Shown here piece by piece: positions 18,462 to 32,300 of a DNA stretch of 64,000 nt. Made by a program: the position numbers and the translations under genes. The stretch is from Cyclospora cayetanensis (taxonomy: Eukaryota; Apicomplexa; Conoidasida; Eucoccidiorida; Eimeriidae). Position 1 is the stretch's first letter. Every line of letters starts with the position of its first letter. The stretch is from NCBI RefSeq assembly GCF_002999335.1, contig NW_020312503.1, positions 62,001 through 126,000 of the forward strand, in the 5' to 3' direction. The notes beneath the pieces are model-generated. The model saw nothing but the letters and a program-made list of their open reading frames with translations. It was not told where the DNA came from and ran no database searches.

Positions 18462-20860
18462 TACGCCGCTGCCTCACTGTATTCTTCTAAATTACACTTG
18501 ACCATCCCCAACGACACCCCCTTCAGAAAGGCTTTCAGGCAGCCGCTTGAATTGTAATGCAGACGCTTATTGAAATGCTATAGAACAGCCCCTTCCATCG
18601 ACCGTCATGCCGTCAGCAGGGGAATGCAAAATTGCAACCGGTAGCCACACACAAAACTCTTTCGAATATTGCGAACCTGAACAGCTTCTTCTGGCCTGCA
18701 CAGTCTGGGATAATGTGCCTGTCGAATCTTATGTCGCAATAGCGGGAATCCGACAAATACACGAAAATATCGAAGCGCCGAAGGAGTTAACAAAGGCAAT
18801 GGATAAATGGATGGGACCCGCTTGCTACACCGGGCTCAGTTATCCAATGTGATGTATGTTCAATATCCGCTAACAACCCTATGACTCCGCAACCTCCTCA
18901 GTTGTGCCCTGCCTCTGCTTTTCCTTCACCATATCCACCAAGGGCCGTTCTGCAAGCTCAAGACGGCGAGTTACTTCTTCCTGCGCAACCCCACAAGGGA
19001 TACAATGCCGCAGCAAACCGTCTGCAAAGGGCCTATTCCCGGTGGTATTTCACCATTGGAAAGTCAGAGGTCAAGTTCTACCGATAGCCGAATTCTGTCG
19101 TTTGACCCCTTGCAGCTAATCTGAAGAGCATATGGCATCAAGAATAGAAGCTTCAAGGATACGTTGAAGTCACGGCTCTCCGCAGAGGTACCAGAAAACG
19201 CACTGTTTTCATGCTCATAGAAAGGCAGCAGTTCTTTTGCCCTGTGTACTGCAGGCACTCAAATTGCTGGCTAGGTCCATAGCATTCATTGTACGTACCT
19301 CGAGAAATTCACAAACGTTTTCTGAACAGAGAACGAATTCGCCACTGAGAACTTCAATGACAAATCCGCGTGTCTCATTCAGTTGTAGCAAAATTTCCAT
19401 CGTTGGTGGGTCGCTGTGCAGAAAAAAAGTCAAAATCGATAGGGTCAGAATGACACAGCCTTACTTTACCAGCTCTTGCTTTACGGCCTGCCTCTGCATC
19501 TGGCGTAATAGCTATTCCTGAAGCTGCGCGCCATTCCATGCGGTGCCTGCAGCTTTCCAGAACGACCTGATTCACGGCTAGATATCACTACGCATATCAC
19601 AAACTAGCAAGGCTAGATGCAGTGCAAGCCGTAGTCTGAGTGTAGCTCATAATGTTTCTTCAGCAAATTGCCTAAGGGCGAACCGCCAGCATGTTTCCAG
19701 TTGTCAAAGACAGCACAAAGTAATGAGTTCACGCCGTATAGGTACGCAATATGGATACTTCCAGCACAGAAGCACTATTTGGCTAAGAAAAGCAGAGGCG
19801 CTCAGTTTACATGCTACATCGGATCTCCAACTTACCATTGCACGACGACACCCTTAATGGCGACCACCATCCTTATCAGACGTTCCCCTCTTTAAATCAG
19901 CAATCAGAAGAAGTACCTAAAAACTAGAGAATACTGGGAAAATGACTGCGAGTGAACCGCCGGCGGCGCCAGGAGCCCCCACTCCACTTGACGACTGGAT
20001 GACAGAAGGGTACATAGCACGCCACCAAATTATACAAACACCACAGCCACAGCACTTCTAGAGGGCAGTACGCTTGGAATCTGGAAAAGAATCCGGCAGA
20101 GATACCTTGCTTTCTTTCCGGAGGAGGGCCAACTAGAAATGTGCGGCCACATAAGCCGAGCCCTTTTATGCAATAAGGGGAACGTCAATAACTTAGCAAT
20201 TGAATCAAATTCGTGATTAAAGAACAAACGGAAGTATTAACGAGGCCTTGCTGAGATTGGGTGCTGAAGCTGGGGCTGGCTCTGGACAGACCTGCATGGC
20301 AACAGATCAACACGCAATCCCTTTGTGCATTCGTCTCATGAGTCCATTTCTTTCTAGTTAATATACTGTTTAGCTCACGTATTTGAGTGTGGTCATCAAG
20401 TTTTCGACTTCGTTATATGCATGCTCGTGTCCCTCCAAAATTTGCTCGATGCTCCTCGTAAGTAAGCTTGTAACAATCATCAAGTATACTGCGAATTACG
20501 TGGCTCGATGAAACCCACTGGACTTGGACAGAACTACACTAGCTGCAAGCTACTGTAAGAGGTGCATACGATGCGATGAATGATGACAATGACGCAAAAC
20601 TGGCGGTATCACGAATGGGTGATGCTGCGGGGTCAGCTAGGCTTAGGGACTTTATACTGCACTAAGTGTATCGAACAACGAATTGGTGAGGAGCTGACTG
20701 ATTTATGTGTGTGTTACTTAACCTGATTTAGTGCAGGGTAGTGTTAGCTGGATACAAAAAGGCTCCACGTTGGGTGCGGTAGATATAGCGCCCCATGTAA
20801 GGTCTGCTTAGAAATACACATAAGTTCCGACTCAACACGAACTCCGTTAGAATTTATTCA
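18462..20860. other. Gene-poor stretch, no gene seen
   Basis: About 2.4 kb with reading frames under 100 codons on both strands, none with family motifs or splice support. An 81-codon plus-strand frame at 18607-18852 starts with ATG but has no recognisable content. Confidence 0.4.
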
Positions 20861-20864
20861 GTAC

Positions 20865-20995
20865 TTACCAAAAACGTTCCCTCCTTCCCGTACCCGCACC
20901 CCTCAGAGTCCCTCTCACGAACGTAAAAGGCTAGTTAAGATGTGCGCAAGTGCATCCTTTAAGCACTCTATGTATTCAGGGCTAGCTGCACATAG
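20865..20995 (-). repeat. LTR-like repeat, reverse copy
   Basis: Carries CGTTCCCTCCTTCCCGTACC, CTCAGAGTCCCTCTC and GTGCGCAAGTGCATCC, the reverse complement of the block order in forward copies. It lies head to head with the forward copy at 21150. Confidence 0.5.
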
Positions 20996-21149
20996 TTTCT
21001 ACCGCACAGCAACAATGCGCCTCTTTGTATTTATCTAGCAGTACTCTGCAGTAACTGATAGAAACCATCCATTAGTCAATACCCTACTAATTCCTAGGTA
21101 AGTATAACTAATGTATGATTGACTGTTTGCACGTATCTTAGCCTGCACA

Positions 21150-21300
21150 GCTAAACGCTATGCGTATCTAGCTCTGAATACTGGGAGTGCTCAGAGGGTG
21201 CACCTACGCGCACCCTAGTTGGCCCTCTCCAGTCGTGTTGGGAAATCCGAGGGGCGCGAGAAGGGGATGCAGGGAGTTCTTTTTAAAGCAATAATTATTT
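21150..21300 (+). repeat. LTR-like repeat, forward copy (5' of copy B)
   Basis: Shares GGTGCACCTACGCGCACCC, CCCTCTCC, a GGGGATGCAGGGAGTTCTTTT block and the downstream leader with copy A. Its position directly upstream of gag is that of a 5' LTR. Confidence 0.5.
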
Positions 21301-24300
21301 TTATACTATGTTTTCATTTAGTCAAGTGCTCAGTGTGTCCATAGTAAGACTGTAAAGCGTTAGAGCTTGCAGCACCACATTTTTCGATGCAGCTCTTCCC
21401 CGCTCATTCACCTGGATGTGGATGCAGTAAAATTTCAGCTTTCCCTACCATAGTTGTCTGGCATCGAGAAAGCTTTTCGGCAATTCAACGGTCTGATATA
21501 TCTGGCGAAAGTCTGGAAAAGCTCCTCTTGTCGATGGAAGCAAACGATGACACGACACATCTTGGGGCGGCACAGGCACGTGCAAGCTGAGGAGAAAGCA
21601 GAAAGTTACCAGCCGGCGTATCATCATTGGTATCGGCCGAATATTGTCACTAACTGTGACATTGATACAGCGCTGACCCAAAATGTACGACGGTGGCTAG
21701 AATGGATGAGAAATCGAAGGCTTAAGTATCCAGTGGGGATGCGCCTCACTTTGTACACCAAGATGAAGGGCAACGCGTGCTTTTCGTGGCATGTTACTAG
21801 AGAAGGAAACGATTTGAAAAGGGCTCTATTCATCTGAAAAGAATTCACCTGCCTGCGATCATCACTACAGTTCAAGCCCTCATACACACATTGACCCATC
21901 CATTTATTTCGATAAGCTCAGCAGCAAACTTTGGGCGAATTGAGAATATCAAAGCAGGGAGCTCCATCAATATAGCGGTAGATCGGGAAGCACAAAACTT
22001 TGGCTTATAAATGCCATAGCGCAAAAACTTAGCTGCTTTTTCAAATGCATTATCTCAGGTTCACCTGAAATGTCAAATCAGATGGCTGCAGGATGTCCGA
22101 CCAACGTGGCTTCCTAAAGCTGTAAGAAATTCGAGGCTTCAAAAGCAAATGAGCCTAGCCCCTGTCTCTCTGGCTGAAAACGAACAGTGGAATCGGTACT
22201 TAGAACTCACCGATGTCCGAGTTGTGTCAAGTAGCCGTGACCCGAAGAAGAAAGCCAAAGGGAAGCTGTGCTCTCTGACAGCCTCAGAGACCCCATCAAC
22301 GTGCCTGCTTCTGGTATGGTATATTGGATACATGATCCGAAGCTGCAAGCGCGTGTTAAATGGAATAAACGTGAATAAAGGACTAGGTCCGGCGGAAGTG
22401 GTTTGTCTGGGCAGGAAGCAAGGTGAGAAAAGAAAATGGAAAGCCCCGACGCAGGTTGCGGCACAGTGAAGGAAGCTGTAAGTGATAGTCACAGTTGGCG
22501 GGCCACCACGAGTGAATTCTGCGCAGGTAAAAGCTCACAGGATTCGTCAAGAAATTTCTGGCTTTACTGTAGGCTTCTATGTAAAGTGCCTGTTATCCAA
22601 GGAAACGGCACAAAGCTGCAATTCGCCTACTCACTCTTTAGCCCAGTGCGTAAAGCTCAGGCTTGCAGAAGGACAATGTAATGCGAGCATTCGAAAGCCC
22701 GCTGCAGTTAAATGCTTTTCATATCGAATTCAAAGTCCTATAAGCTTCCAGGACTACGTTGTTGGATCCATGCACATTGATGTAATCCTAGGCGTGTTAG
22801 GGCTGACCCAGTGGGGGGGGCGCGGGTTACTGTTGCTGCGCCTTGTAGAGGTACGTGTGTCAATAAATGCTAGGAGGAGGCAATTCATGGTCCCGTCCGC
22901 AGCGCTGACTCCACCTATGGTTAGCAGGGTGAAGTCAGTGCCAGAGTGCTCACCAGGGCTGCCTCGTCCAGTTGTCCTAGTGCCTCTGCGACTGACTAAT
23001 CATGAGCAACCTCTTTTGTAACAGAAACTTTGAGTGAATATACATATGAGGAGCAGCAAAAATGGGTAAACGAGGAATTCGTGGTTGTGCTAAATGATGA
23101 CAAGCTGCCAGTTAGCTTGTCACATGTCGGGCGTCCAGCGCATCATATCGAGCTCATCCCTGGATCAGCCCCAAAATATGTTTCGCGGTATCAAAAGGCA
23201 TCCACAGCATCAATACCCGATTGAGCTGCAGGCAGATGATATGTTGGAATGGTCAGTGGCAGGAATCGACCAGTGTCCTAGAGTATCACCCAGTGTTGGT
23301 GTCGAAAAAGAATGGGCGGTGCGGCATGTGAGCTGTCTTCCAATTCCTAAACAAGATCGCTCTGAAGCGAGGAGCTTACGATGCTAAGCGAACTACTTGT
23401 CACACTACACAGATCAACAGTCTACTCGTCATTCGACTTCACAGAAGCCATCTTGACAGATCCCCATTCACCCAGATGCTATATACAAAACTGAGCTCTA
23501 CACTCGCACTCGCAAATCTAGTATGCTTCTGTGCCGTTGAGACCGTTGAGACCCCGGTCACACTGCAAGGCCAAGTGAATAAGGACCTACATAGGTATTT
23601 TAAGGTGGACTGGATGGTCGTATGCATGAAGACGTCTAGATATTTAGCCAAAGCCCCCAAGAGCACCTCCAACAGCAGCGGTGGATGCCTCATCTCTTTT
23701 GGAACAGGCAGTGGCATGTACACGCAAGTATTTGCTTTATGGAAGACCCTCAATTGTTCCATGCCTCTCAGCTGCAGGAATTGACCCAGATTCACACGGT
23801 GATCAAGATGTGACCTCGACTATTCTGCACCTGCAAGGACGTTGCGAGGTTTTTGTGGGGCTTCATCCTATTACCAAATCTGCTATTCCTTTATTCGCTC
23901 GTAGCATGGCACACTTGACTGATCCGCCTAAAAGTACAGCTATAATGAGTGACTTGGAGAGGGAAGGCTGATGCCCCAGCAAAGGAAGCTGGCCACCCGC
24001 CTTTGAACTCCTGATATACTAGCGCTGCCCGTTAATGCGCGTCACTTCTTCCTTTCAAGCAACTTTGGGCGTAATGGCTGGTGCTTATCTCTATTAACAG
24101 CTTAAGGGTTTCTTCTGAACACAATATTGCCTGACGGTCCCATCGCTTTACAAAAGCCCAGCAGAGGTGTCCAATGTGGAAAAGGAAACTCTATAGGGTG
24201 TGATAGACAGAGGAAAAGTCTTCCACACTATTTAAATGGACGCCGTTTTACTGTCAAGACTGACTAACAGTTGTTATTGCACCTTATCAAGAGTTTCCAT

Positions 24301-25104
24301 GACTTAGATAATCCTAGACATGCTCGCTCCATTGGGCCCCTTTGTGCAGCGCGCCTTCAGAGTGAAGCGTGTTAACGATATAGCCAAGGTGGTGTCCGAC
24401 CCGATCCCGCGACGATTCAGCGTTTGAGTGTTGTGCTTCGCAGCCGCCCTCTCTGTGATGAGTCACGCTATCTAACAAAATTGCATGCATCATTTGCCCT
24501 GGAAGTCTAGATAGTACTACGGCAGCATTGCAGCTCTAAACTACAAATGGAGCTACCTTCATGAAGCAAACTTTTTGCCAACTGATTGAGGGCGCAGCAC
24601 TTTGTATCCTGAAAGTTCACGCAGCACAAAAGACCTGAGCCAGCAAGAACCTCAGAAAAGAGGAACTTGCTGGCGGTGTACTGCTTTGTGTGTCCCCTCA
24701 CTTCATGCAGCCGCACGAAACAGACAGGCTTCAGGCGCTGTAAACGTCGATTGGTGCAGAGGCAACCTCAGGTATGTTGTCCTTACACATGGCTTCTGCG
24801 CCTATAAGGCAAAGAAATCGAATATGCTGCATGCGCCGGCTGTATCGATATGCGGGCGTTGCTCTACGAATGTTGAATGCACTGGCTAGTAATTAGCTAG
24901 TGTGTACTTAACTGTCCATTACACATTTTGTTTTCAAGATGTAACGGGCCAAGCTACACATAACCATTTTCTACCGTACTGGTTAAACTTAATCAAGATT
25001 TAGTCGAGCGTTGATTACTTGGAATTTGTGTTCATGTATCTTATGTATTGCAGAGTCCTATAAGCTAGATGAAAATGTCAACGTCTTGTGCGTGTGCGCT
25101 AGGC

Positions 25105-25260
25105 GCCATGTGCATCTAGCTGTGGATGCCCGGGGTGCTTCGTGGGTGAAGCAACGCGCATCCTATCTCTCCCTCTTTTTTCTAGAGACTCTTAGGGGCG
25201 TGGACAGGGGCAGAAGAGAGCTATTTTGAATACGCTCAACAGATCGCGATTTCTGTATTG
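25105..25260 (+). repeat. LTR-like repeat, forward copy (3' of copy B)
   Basis: Best-preserved member: AGCTGTGGATGCCC, GCAACGCGCATCC, CTCTCCCTC, GAGACTCTTAGGGGC, CAGAAGAGAGCTATTTTGAA. It continues into a GATTTCTGTATTGACTCTGG tail also seen at 33490 and 49100. Confidence 0.55.
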
Positions 25261-26959
25261 ACTCTGGAGGCAATCGCGGAGCGTGGTGAAGCAGGCCACT
25301 CCTCAAAGAAGGCTGCTTGTAGCGAGCGTTAGCTGTTTTGACACTGGTGATAGTTCCGCGAATGAATTTGAAAGCCGCTTTTCGTTTGGCATGTCCTGAT
25401 ATCTTCTGCGGCGTCAGTCAGTTCTTCCAGAGGTTGTATTCTCTCCAACACCACTCGAGTTGACGGAGTGGGAAGCGCAGCAAACCAGTAAAAACGAGTA
25501 CATAGTAGCGTGGCTTCAAAGGATGCTCACTCTTCTATGAAAAGAGTTGGAGCCTGAAATGTGGCTAAATATTTTTTTGAATGTTTCTTTTGCTTTTCCG
25601 AGGGAGAAATCGGACGCGATTTGCCCCGAGATCACAAGGTTGTGAGCGTTCGCTTAACAGAGATAGATCAAGTGCTATTACGTGGACTCTCATATTAGTT
25701 CATGCATTGGCAAACAGCTGGTTCTAGTTAGACACACACAAAAACCTACACCTTGCGTGGTAAAATGAAGCGTTTCATCACGCAAATTGTTGTTTTATTC
25801 GCCTACATCCTAAGAAAATACAACAATATGCAGAATAATCAAAGACTTAATCGTCCAAAGGTACAACAGTCCTTTACAATTCACATTCCAGTGTAGGGAA
25901 GCCTTGCTCATCGGGGGGGAACCTGGCACGAGATTACCAAATCGGACTTTGTTAGCTTTGGATTCACCTTTACTCCAGATGCTTTCTCTACAGAAGGCAA
26001 CCATAAAACAAGTATATGGCATATTAACCGAGCTTTGGTGGCTTAAAGTCTTCCATCAAAGCAGTATTGTGCCCAGCAGGCAAAGGAACGCTGCACTGCA
26101 CCCCTCACATGCATATCTACTAGTTGAAGTAGCGATTTTTAAAGTAAAAATAGTTCATGAAGGAAGAACCAGTGTGTCAAGAGGACCACTGCCATAGAAG
26201 GCTCCAAGCTTGTCTTGGTGTTTCCTCCCGGTGGGGTTGGTGTTACAACGTGCAAGCGCCCTCCTGAGGAGGGCTTACACTACTGTACCGATTCTTTGCA
26301 GATTTTTTATAGCTATAAGGGTGCACCCCGCACGAATGAGGGGAATGCTATTTTGCGGATGAATCGCCATGAGCAGGGGTGTCATGAGCTTTTCACTGCC
26401 GACGGGCGGACAGGCTGTAGAGTTATCAAACGGTCCTGTTGTTTCGTGATACGATCCAGGCCATATTTCGTGATGCAGTCCCCTTCACTGTTAAAAAAAT
26501 ATAATTGAGTCTTCTCAAACGGTGAAAGAGGCACGCGGCTTACAGTGGAAACATGCTTATATCATTCTCTCAAAATACATTCTGTTCTCGACGCACCGGC
26601 CCCACGCCCTAGAGGCATGAGAAAGAAGCTTGCCCACGGTGGTAAATCTTCCGTGACAGCGCCGCACTGGGGGTTCCTGGACCCCCGCATTGAGCCGAGT
26701 TCTAGTGGTTCTGGGCAGCCGCTTTCGCGTCAGTTAGGGTTCCCAGCAGCCAGGTTTCTGGCTGCGTCACTGTTCAATCCGAGCAATGAGCTCTACTATA
26801 CAGCAGTCCAGACCAGTCCAAGAGCAGCAGCTTCAAGATGCGGTAAGAGCAGAAATTTGAGACAGTACTTCGACTGATCAATGCGGTATCTTTTCGGGTG
26901 TTGCCAGGTCATTTCGGTGGCGGGAAACTTCAAACCTTCATGTCTGAGGAGTGAAAGAT
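25261..26959. other. No gene seen; RAD51 upstream region at right
   Basis: About 1.7 kb. Plus-strand frames at 26215-26508 and 26545-26877 (97 and 110 codons) have no recognisable motif. They could be 5' untranslated or chance frames upstream of RAD51. Confidence 0.4.
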
Positions 26960-28588
26960 ATGGAAACTTCGGATATCCTTTTTGCTGCGAATTGCTCTCA
27001 GGGCGAAGATCTTCAGTCGGGCCCGCTCAAGCTTGAGCACTTGCTGGCCAAGGGACTTACAAAAAAGGACTTAGAACTCTTGAAGGAAGGTGTGCAGTTG
27101 TAGAGGGGGAATGTATGATAAATGAATTCATGCATTGCATCCGTTTGGTGTTCGCACATGCAGGTATTTGGATGGGTGGGATAATGCGGCTCAGGAGGTC
27201 TGCACACAGTGGAATGTGTCGCCTTTGCTCCTGTGAAGGTGCTTCTGGGCATTAAGGGCATTAGCGAGCAAAAGGCGGCAAAGTTAAAGCAGGCAAGCAA
27301 GGAGCTTTGCAGCCTTGGATTTTGCTCGGCACAGGAGTACCTGGAAGCACGATCTAACCTGATTCGCTTCACGACTGGCAGCGTGCAGCTTGATGCCCTT
27401 TTGAAAGGTGGCGTTGAGACTGGAAACCTGACGGAGCTGTTCGGCGAATTCAGGACTGGAAAGACTCAGCTATGCCACACATTAGCGGTAACTTGGCGGT
27501 CTTGCCCACGGAAATGTTCATAGTCTCTAGTGTCCTTAGCTCTAGTTCATGTTTTTTTTCTGAACAGCTCGATGCTTCTGCCAAGAGGCCATTACCCTTG
27601 CGCCGCATCAAAGGCATCCAGCGCCCTTCCACAAATTTCAATGTCCAGATTTGCTGAGGTCTAAAGCTCTTCATACACTGATAATGACACTTCCTGATTT
27701 GGGGTCTCGAGTTGCTTCCTGCTCAAATCCTTTCGGGTTACTCTGCTCAGTGGAATCTCTCAGGATGTTTGGTTTACTCTCAGGTGTCTTGCCAGTTGCC
27801 GGTAGAGCAAAGCGGTGGAGAAGGTAAATGTCTATGGATAGATACGGAAGGAACTTTCAGACCCGAGCGCATCGTGGCCATTGCCAAGCGTTTCGGGCTG
27901 GACCCTAGCGACTGTCTTGATAACATCGCTTATGCTCGAGCTTACAATTGTGGTAAAGCAGGTTACACTTCTAACAAAAAAGATTTAAAACAGGAATAGC
28001 AGGCAGCAAAGTGCCTTGAAGGCTCAACGAACAACACTAATTGCCCCGCCCTCCCCGGTTTTATCTACGCTGACGTGAATAGGATGTGCACCAGTACGTG
28101 TTAACTAGAAAATGATAAAACGTGGTGTATATCGTCTCTGTTTTGTGCAATCAGATCATCAGCTGGAGTTGTTGACCCAGGCAGGCGCCATGATGGCGGA
28201 GTCTCGCTTCGCCTTGCTGATTGTGGACAGTGCGACGGCATTGTATCGGTCCGAGTTTGCTGGTCGTGGGGAGCTGGCAAACAGACAAATGCACCTATGC
28301 CGCTTCATGCGGTGCCTGCAGCGAGTTGCCGACACGTACGGAGTGGCGGTGGTAGTAAGCAACCAAGTCGTTGCTAAAGTAGACGCAGGCCCCTCCATGT
28401 TCAACGCCAACGAGAAGCTCCCTATCGGGGGCAATATAATGGCGCATGCTAGTCAGACACGTCTGTACCTCAGAAAGGGCAGAGGCGAAAGCAGAATCTG
28501 TAAAATATACGACAGTCCCAGCCTTCCAGAGGGAGAGGCTGTCTTTGCCATTGGGGAAGGTGGCATTGGTGACTATGAGGACAACTGA
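26960..28588 (+). CDS. RAD51: RAD51 recombinase
   Basis: Four exons, all in frame: 26960-27089, 27195-27487, 27784-27952, 28155-28588 (TGA), giving 341 residues, close to the usual 340-350. RAD51 forms filaments on single-stranded DNA in the nucleus and drives homologous strand exchange. Seen in order: an N-terminal helix-hairpin-helix lobe ([30 protein letters not shown]), linker [15 protein letters not shown], Walker [10 protein letters not shown], ATPase segment [11 protein letters not shown], Walker B region [12 protein letters not shown], and the C-terminal [20 protein letters not shown]. The [14 protein letters not shown] segment favours RAD51 over its meiotic paralogue DMC1, which has a different sequence there. 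All introns are GT-AG. The start ATG gives a short N-terminus before the hairpin lobe. Confidence 0.95.
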
Positions 28589-29319
28589 CTTGACTGTGAG
28601 CGACAGCTGCTCGTAATATGTTCTCCATGTAGCAATCCCAGAAGCTGCTGCTGTCGTATAATGTTCGAGACTTTGTAGACTGCTGCTTGTAATAAAAGGT
28701 GTACCCGGTAGCTCGAACGCCACTACGCTGTTGGCGAACAACTTCGGGGCGCGGGAAATTGATGGCATTACTGGCACAAGGCTACTGATTAATCCCTTTG
28801 CAGTTGGATTTGGCTAATAGTTGATCCCGGTGACTATGGAGTCTATAGCAGCTGTACAAAGGATCTGCTTCGGAGCCTAGGACCTGCCGTTGCTTGTTAG
28901 GCGAATTTAGTTGTACAGGACCTTCGACAGTTTGAGCCCACTAAGAACCGTGCAACGTTTGGTAAAGGCACAAAGAATGGTATTTTTGATAGGTAGGGGC
29001 ACCTCACGCGGGCTCGGGGGAGGGAGAAAGTTGAGCCAAGGCAAGCAATGTACAGATCGGTGTTTCGCAATATATTAAATTCTGGTTTGAAAAGCTGCAA
29101 GACAGACAAATGTCTGCTTCCCAGTAGCTTACATTAGGCTACCCAACTTGCCCCATCAGGTAGTCACAGGATGGATAGGTGGATTTAACAACCTACCCGG
29201 GGGGCTTCCACACGCGATGGATTAACTGAATATTCAGCGGCATCTGCACGCATAATCTGCGTCTTTGATTGGGAATAACCAAGTCAAGATCAGAACTTAG
29301 ACATCAAGGATGTTGGGGC
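28589..29319. other. Intergenic, no gene seen
   Basis: About 0.7 kb between RAD51 and transposon copy C. No supported reading frame. Confidence 0.5.
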
Positions 29320-32300
29320 TGTGTCAAGTCGCCCAAGCCTGCAGCCTATGTGAAATACACAATAAATGAAAGCCAGAGGGAACCCACGCTCCTTGGCAGC
29401 TCCAGCCAGCTCCCAACAACTCACTTGCTTCGATAATTGGGTGTCCGGATGTAGATTTCAGAAGATCAAGTGCATACAGAAAAGCATAGAACTTGAGCGA
29501 AGGGACTAAGCTGAGCAGAAGCAGGTTGCTTGACAAGCAAGTATGGCGCAGCAGGGAAACAGTAAGCCGCCATGTAGGCTGCGGTACAGTGAAGCGAGCA
29601 ACGGAAAAATACAGCCGCATTCAAAGACCTATCGTGATACCATTCTATGCACGTACAAGTTCACATTAACGGTCAAGAATTGTTAGCGTTTCTTTACACC
29701 GGAGGATGTAAAGCGGACCTTGTCTCCAAGGAAGTGGCACAGAAGTGTAATCTGCCTGTTCAGTGTTGGCGCAGTCTTTAATACTTTGCTTTGCTGGCAG
29801 GAAACAGGAAGCAAGGATTGCCAAGGCTCTTTCACGTCACTTCAAATCGGAGACGGATCCTATCAGCAGAGTCCAGGACTTCTCTAGACTCGTGTACCAT
29901 GGCTAGATATGCCACAGTTGCCCCAATAGAAGGCGCTCATGCTGCACAGCTGTGTTTGTGGAGTTTAGAGCTCCTGAAAGCATCAGGAAGCAGCAGCTCC
30001 TGAGCACCTCAACAGCGTTCATTTCATTAATGGTGAACGGGGTGGAGTCGGTGCCCTAACAAGCTGAGGCACTGACTTCGTATGGGTGGCGGGGCGGAGC
30101 AGTAAGATGAGACGATAAGATGGTTCGGAGCATGTATCCTGTCTTCCTGGCTTTAGAACTAGCTCTTTACTAGAAATTAGGTTGAACATTTAGCCGAAGG
30201 AAAAGGAGGAACAGGCAAATCTCGAGGAGTTTGCTTATGTGCTAAGAAGGGATGAGCTGCCAGTAGACTGGCCACCGACTTGTCGTCCAGCTCACCAGAT
30301 TTAGCAGCTTACAGACATGCTACACAGATCAGCAGCACTCAAAATTCGATTTCACAGACGCTTTATCACATACCCCTACTCTCACTCTAGCACATAACAT
30401 GCACGAAAATGCGTCTCACACTCGCGCTCGCAACTTAAGTACGCCGGTGTGCCGTTTAGACTGGTTGATGCCACAACTAACCAGAAACGGCGAGTTTATT
30501 TGTATCTTTATGGATTTGTCAAGGAAGACTGGGTTGTTGCTTACATGGGGACATCGTAGTATTTAGCCAAAATGTTCAAGAGCATCTCCAGCACCCATGG
30601 GGTGCGCTAGAGCTGCTGGGAAATAAGAACGAGACGCGAGTTCGCGCATGTGTTTGTTTTTGTAAAGGATAGTTGCGTTTCCGGATATCTTAGCTTTAGG
30701 AGCTTAGTCAGATTTGGCAAAAAATAAAACAATTAGCGTGTGGCCTTCACGCACTCGCAAGAGCGTTGAGAATTTCTTAGGGGTCTTTATCACATTACCA
30801 AAATTTCTTTCCGGGATATGCCCGGATCTATGCTAATTCTGTTTTTCATCTGTTATTCAAACAGTCAGAGGTTGCCGATACCTCAGCAAGGGTGCTTATT
30901 TCCCATCTTTGACCCCTCCGATACTTACTCTGCCAAACTATGAGCCCTACTTCTTCCAAAGAACAAGCTCTGCTGATGAAGCGATGGCTGCTAGTCTCTC
31001 TCAAGAGGGTAGTGCCCTTCATAAACTTCACTGTGAGCTTGTACGTACTGGAGCAACTCACTATTGAGCAGCGTAGCCGCTCTTTTCTGCGATGGTTCAC
31101 GGTTGAACGCTTGTACGCCCAATGCTTTTGGCACCCATGGATCTGCTAGTATTGCCAATACCCAGAATGGCACAACGCTCCAGCACCATCACGTCAAGAA
31201 TGACATGTTCTAACATAAAACAAGATGGGGACTCTATCATTTGTATATCCTGACTTGTCTTCGCGATATTACTTGCGGAGCTCAGACTATCATCTTCTTG
31301 CGGATCATGGTGGAATTCAAGCGACAGTGGACACGCACTCACAGTCTTTCTGGTGGCCATGAATGTGTACTGCCGCAGGAGTGTAGGTTATGACCAGATT
31401 GTGAGGAGCTAGAGCTGCATATTTCTTCTAGCCCCCACTTTTTAAAAGCCTTTCGGCCTCTCAAAGGACTTAGTCTGATCTGACTATGGACATTATTGTG
31501 GGTTGTCGGAGGTCAAGGGTCAGGATAGCATCTACTTTCTCTACAGAATTAGCAAACTTGCCCATTTTATCACTTGATCCGGCCCTATCGCGGATCAGGA
31601 ATAGGCTCAATTATTCGCAGCTCATGTGTGGAGGTTTCACCAGTTCCTCAGGAATAACACTGCAAATAGGAATCCAAAGTTTGTTTTCTCGCATTCTGGC
31701 TTGCCTTGATGACCCTCTTACACATTGACCTGGACATGACTACCACGAAACACCCTGAGGCAGTCCGACATGTAGAGCGCACCGGCTGCACGCTTCTGCA
31801 GTGTTTCACCTCCTTGCTCACAAACAAATGATTTCTTAGCTTGCTTTCTTTCGTGTGCCGAGTAACTTTACAGTGCAAAAGTACCCTCATCTGTCCTTGG
31901 CTCTCCCGCATCCCTAGTCTACGATGAGGATGCCCATTCGGTGAGAAGCCCTTGTTCCTATCCAAGCCTGAACCTGGTGCTGAGAGGTCAGCAGCCACCC
32001 GTAGCGGTGGAGGCATTGAGAAAGCAGCTGGCTAGTGCACGCGAATGTAAATGTGAATTTCAAAAGGGGCAAAAACGGAGCCATTATGAGTGGCGTTCAC
32101 TTGTGTGTTTCGAGCCTGTATAGTTGAGCCTGGAGGATAGCATATTTTACAAGTTGCATCTGGAGGTAAGCCGACAAAGGCGTTTGCATCCAGGTCTCTA
32201 GGAGCATTTGCTATCCTCTTGTGCGACAATGTTTTCCTTCTTACTCTACTGATTTCTCTGAGAGTGAGAGTTGATGATTTCACAGGACAATAAATGGTGG

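Larger units (their letters stand above)
21150..25260 (+). mobile_element. Decayed Ty3/gypsy chromovirus, copy B (LTR-flanked)
   Basis: Forward LTR-like repeats lie at about 21150-21300 and 25105-25260. Between them, in order: leader and gag-like sequence (21385-22140); the protease end, with DVILGVLGLTQWG (about 22770-22815) in place of the family DVILGMDWLT motif; the start of reverse transcriptase (23050-23180, with HHIELIPGSAPK at 23139-23174); RT remnants (23400-23660, where the YMDD region is degraded to CMKTS); and the RT-RNaseH connection (23845-23935, VFVGL and FARSMAHLTDPPK). Integrase appears deleted. A segment at 24815-24845 is shared with copy C at 32760-32790. The frames are heavily interrupted. 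Confidence 0.65.

Noticed and set aside
27450..27674. Small gene within RAD51 intron 2
   Set aside because: The frames at 27472-27657 (plus) and 27450-27674 (minus) overlap the intron and exon edge and have no motif.
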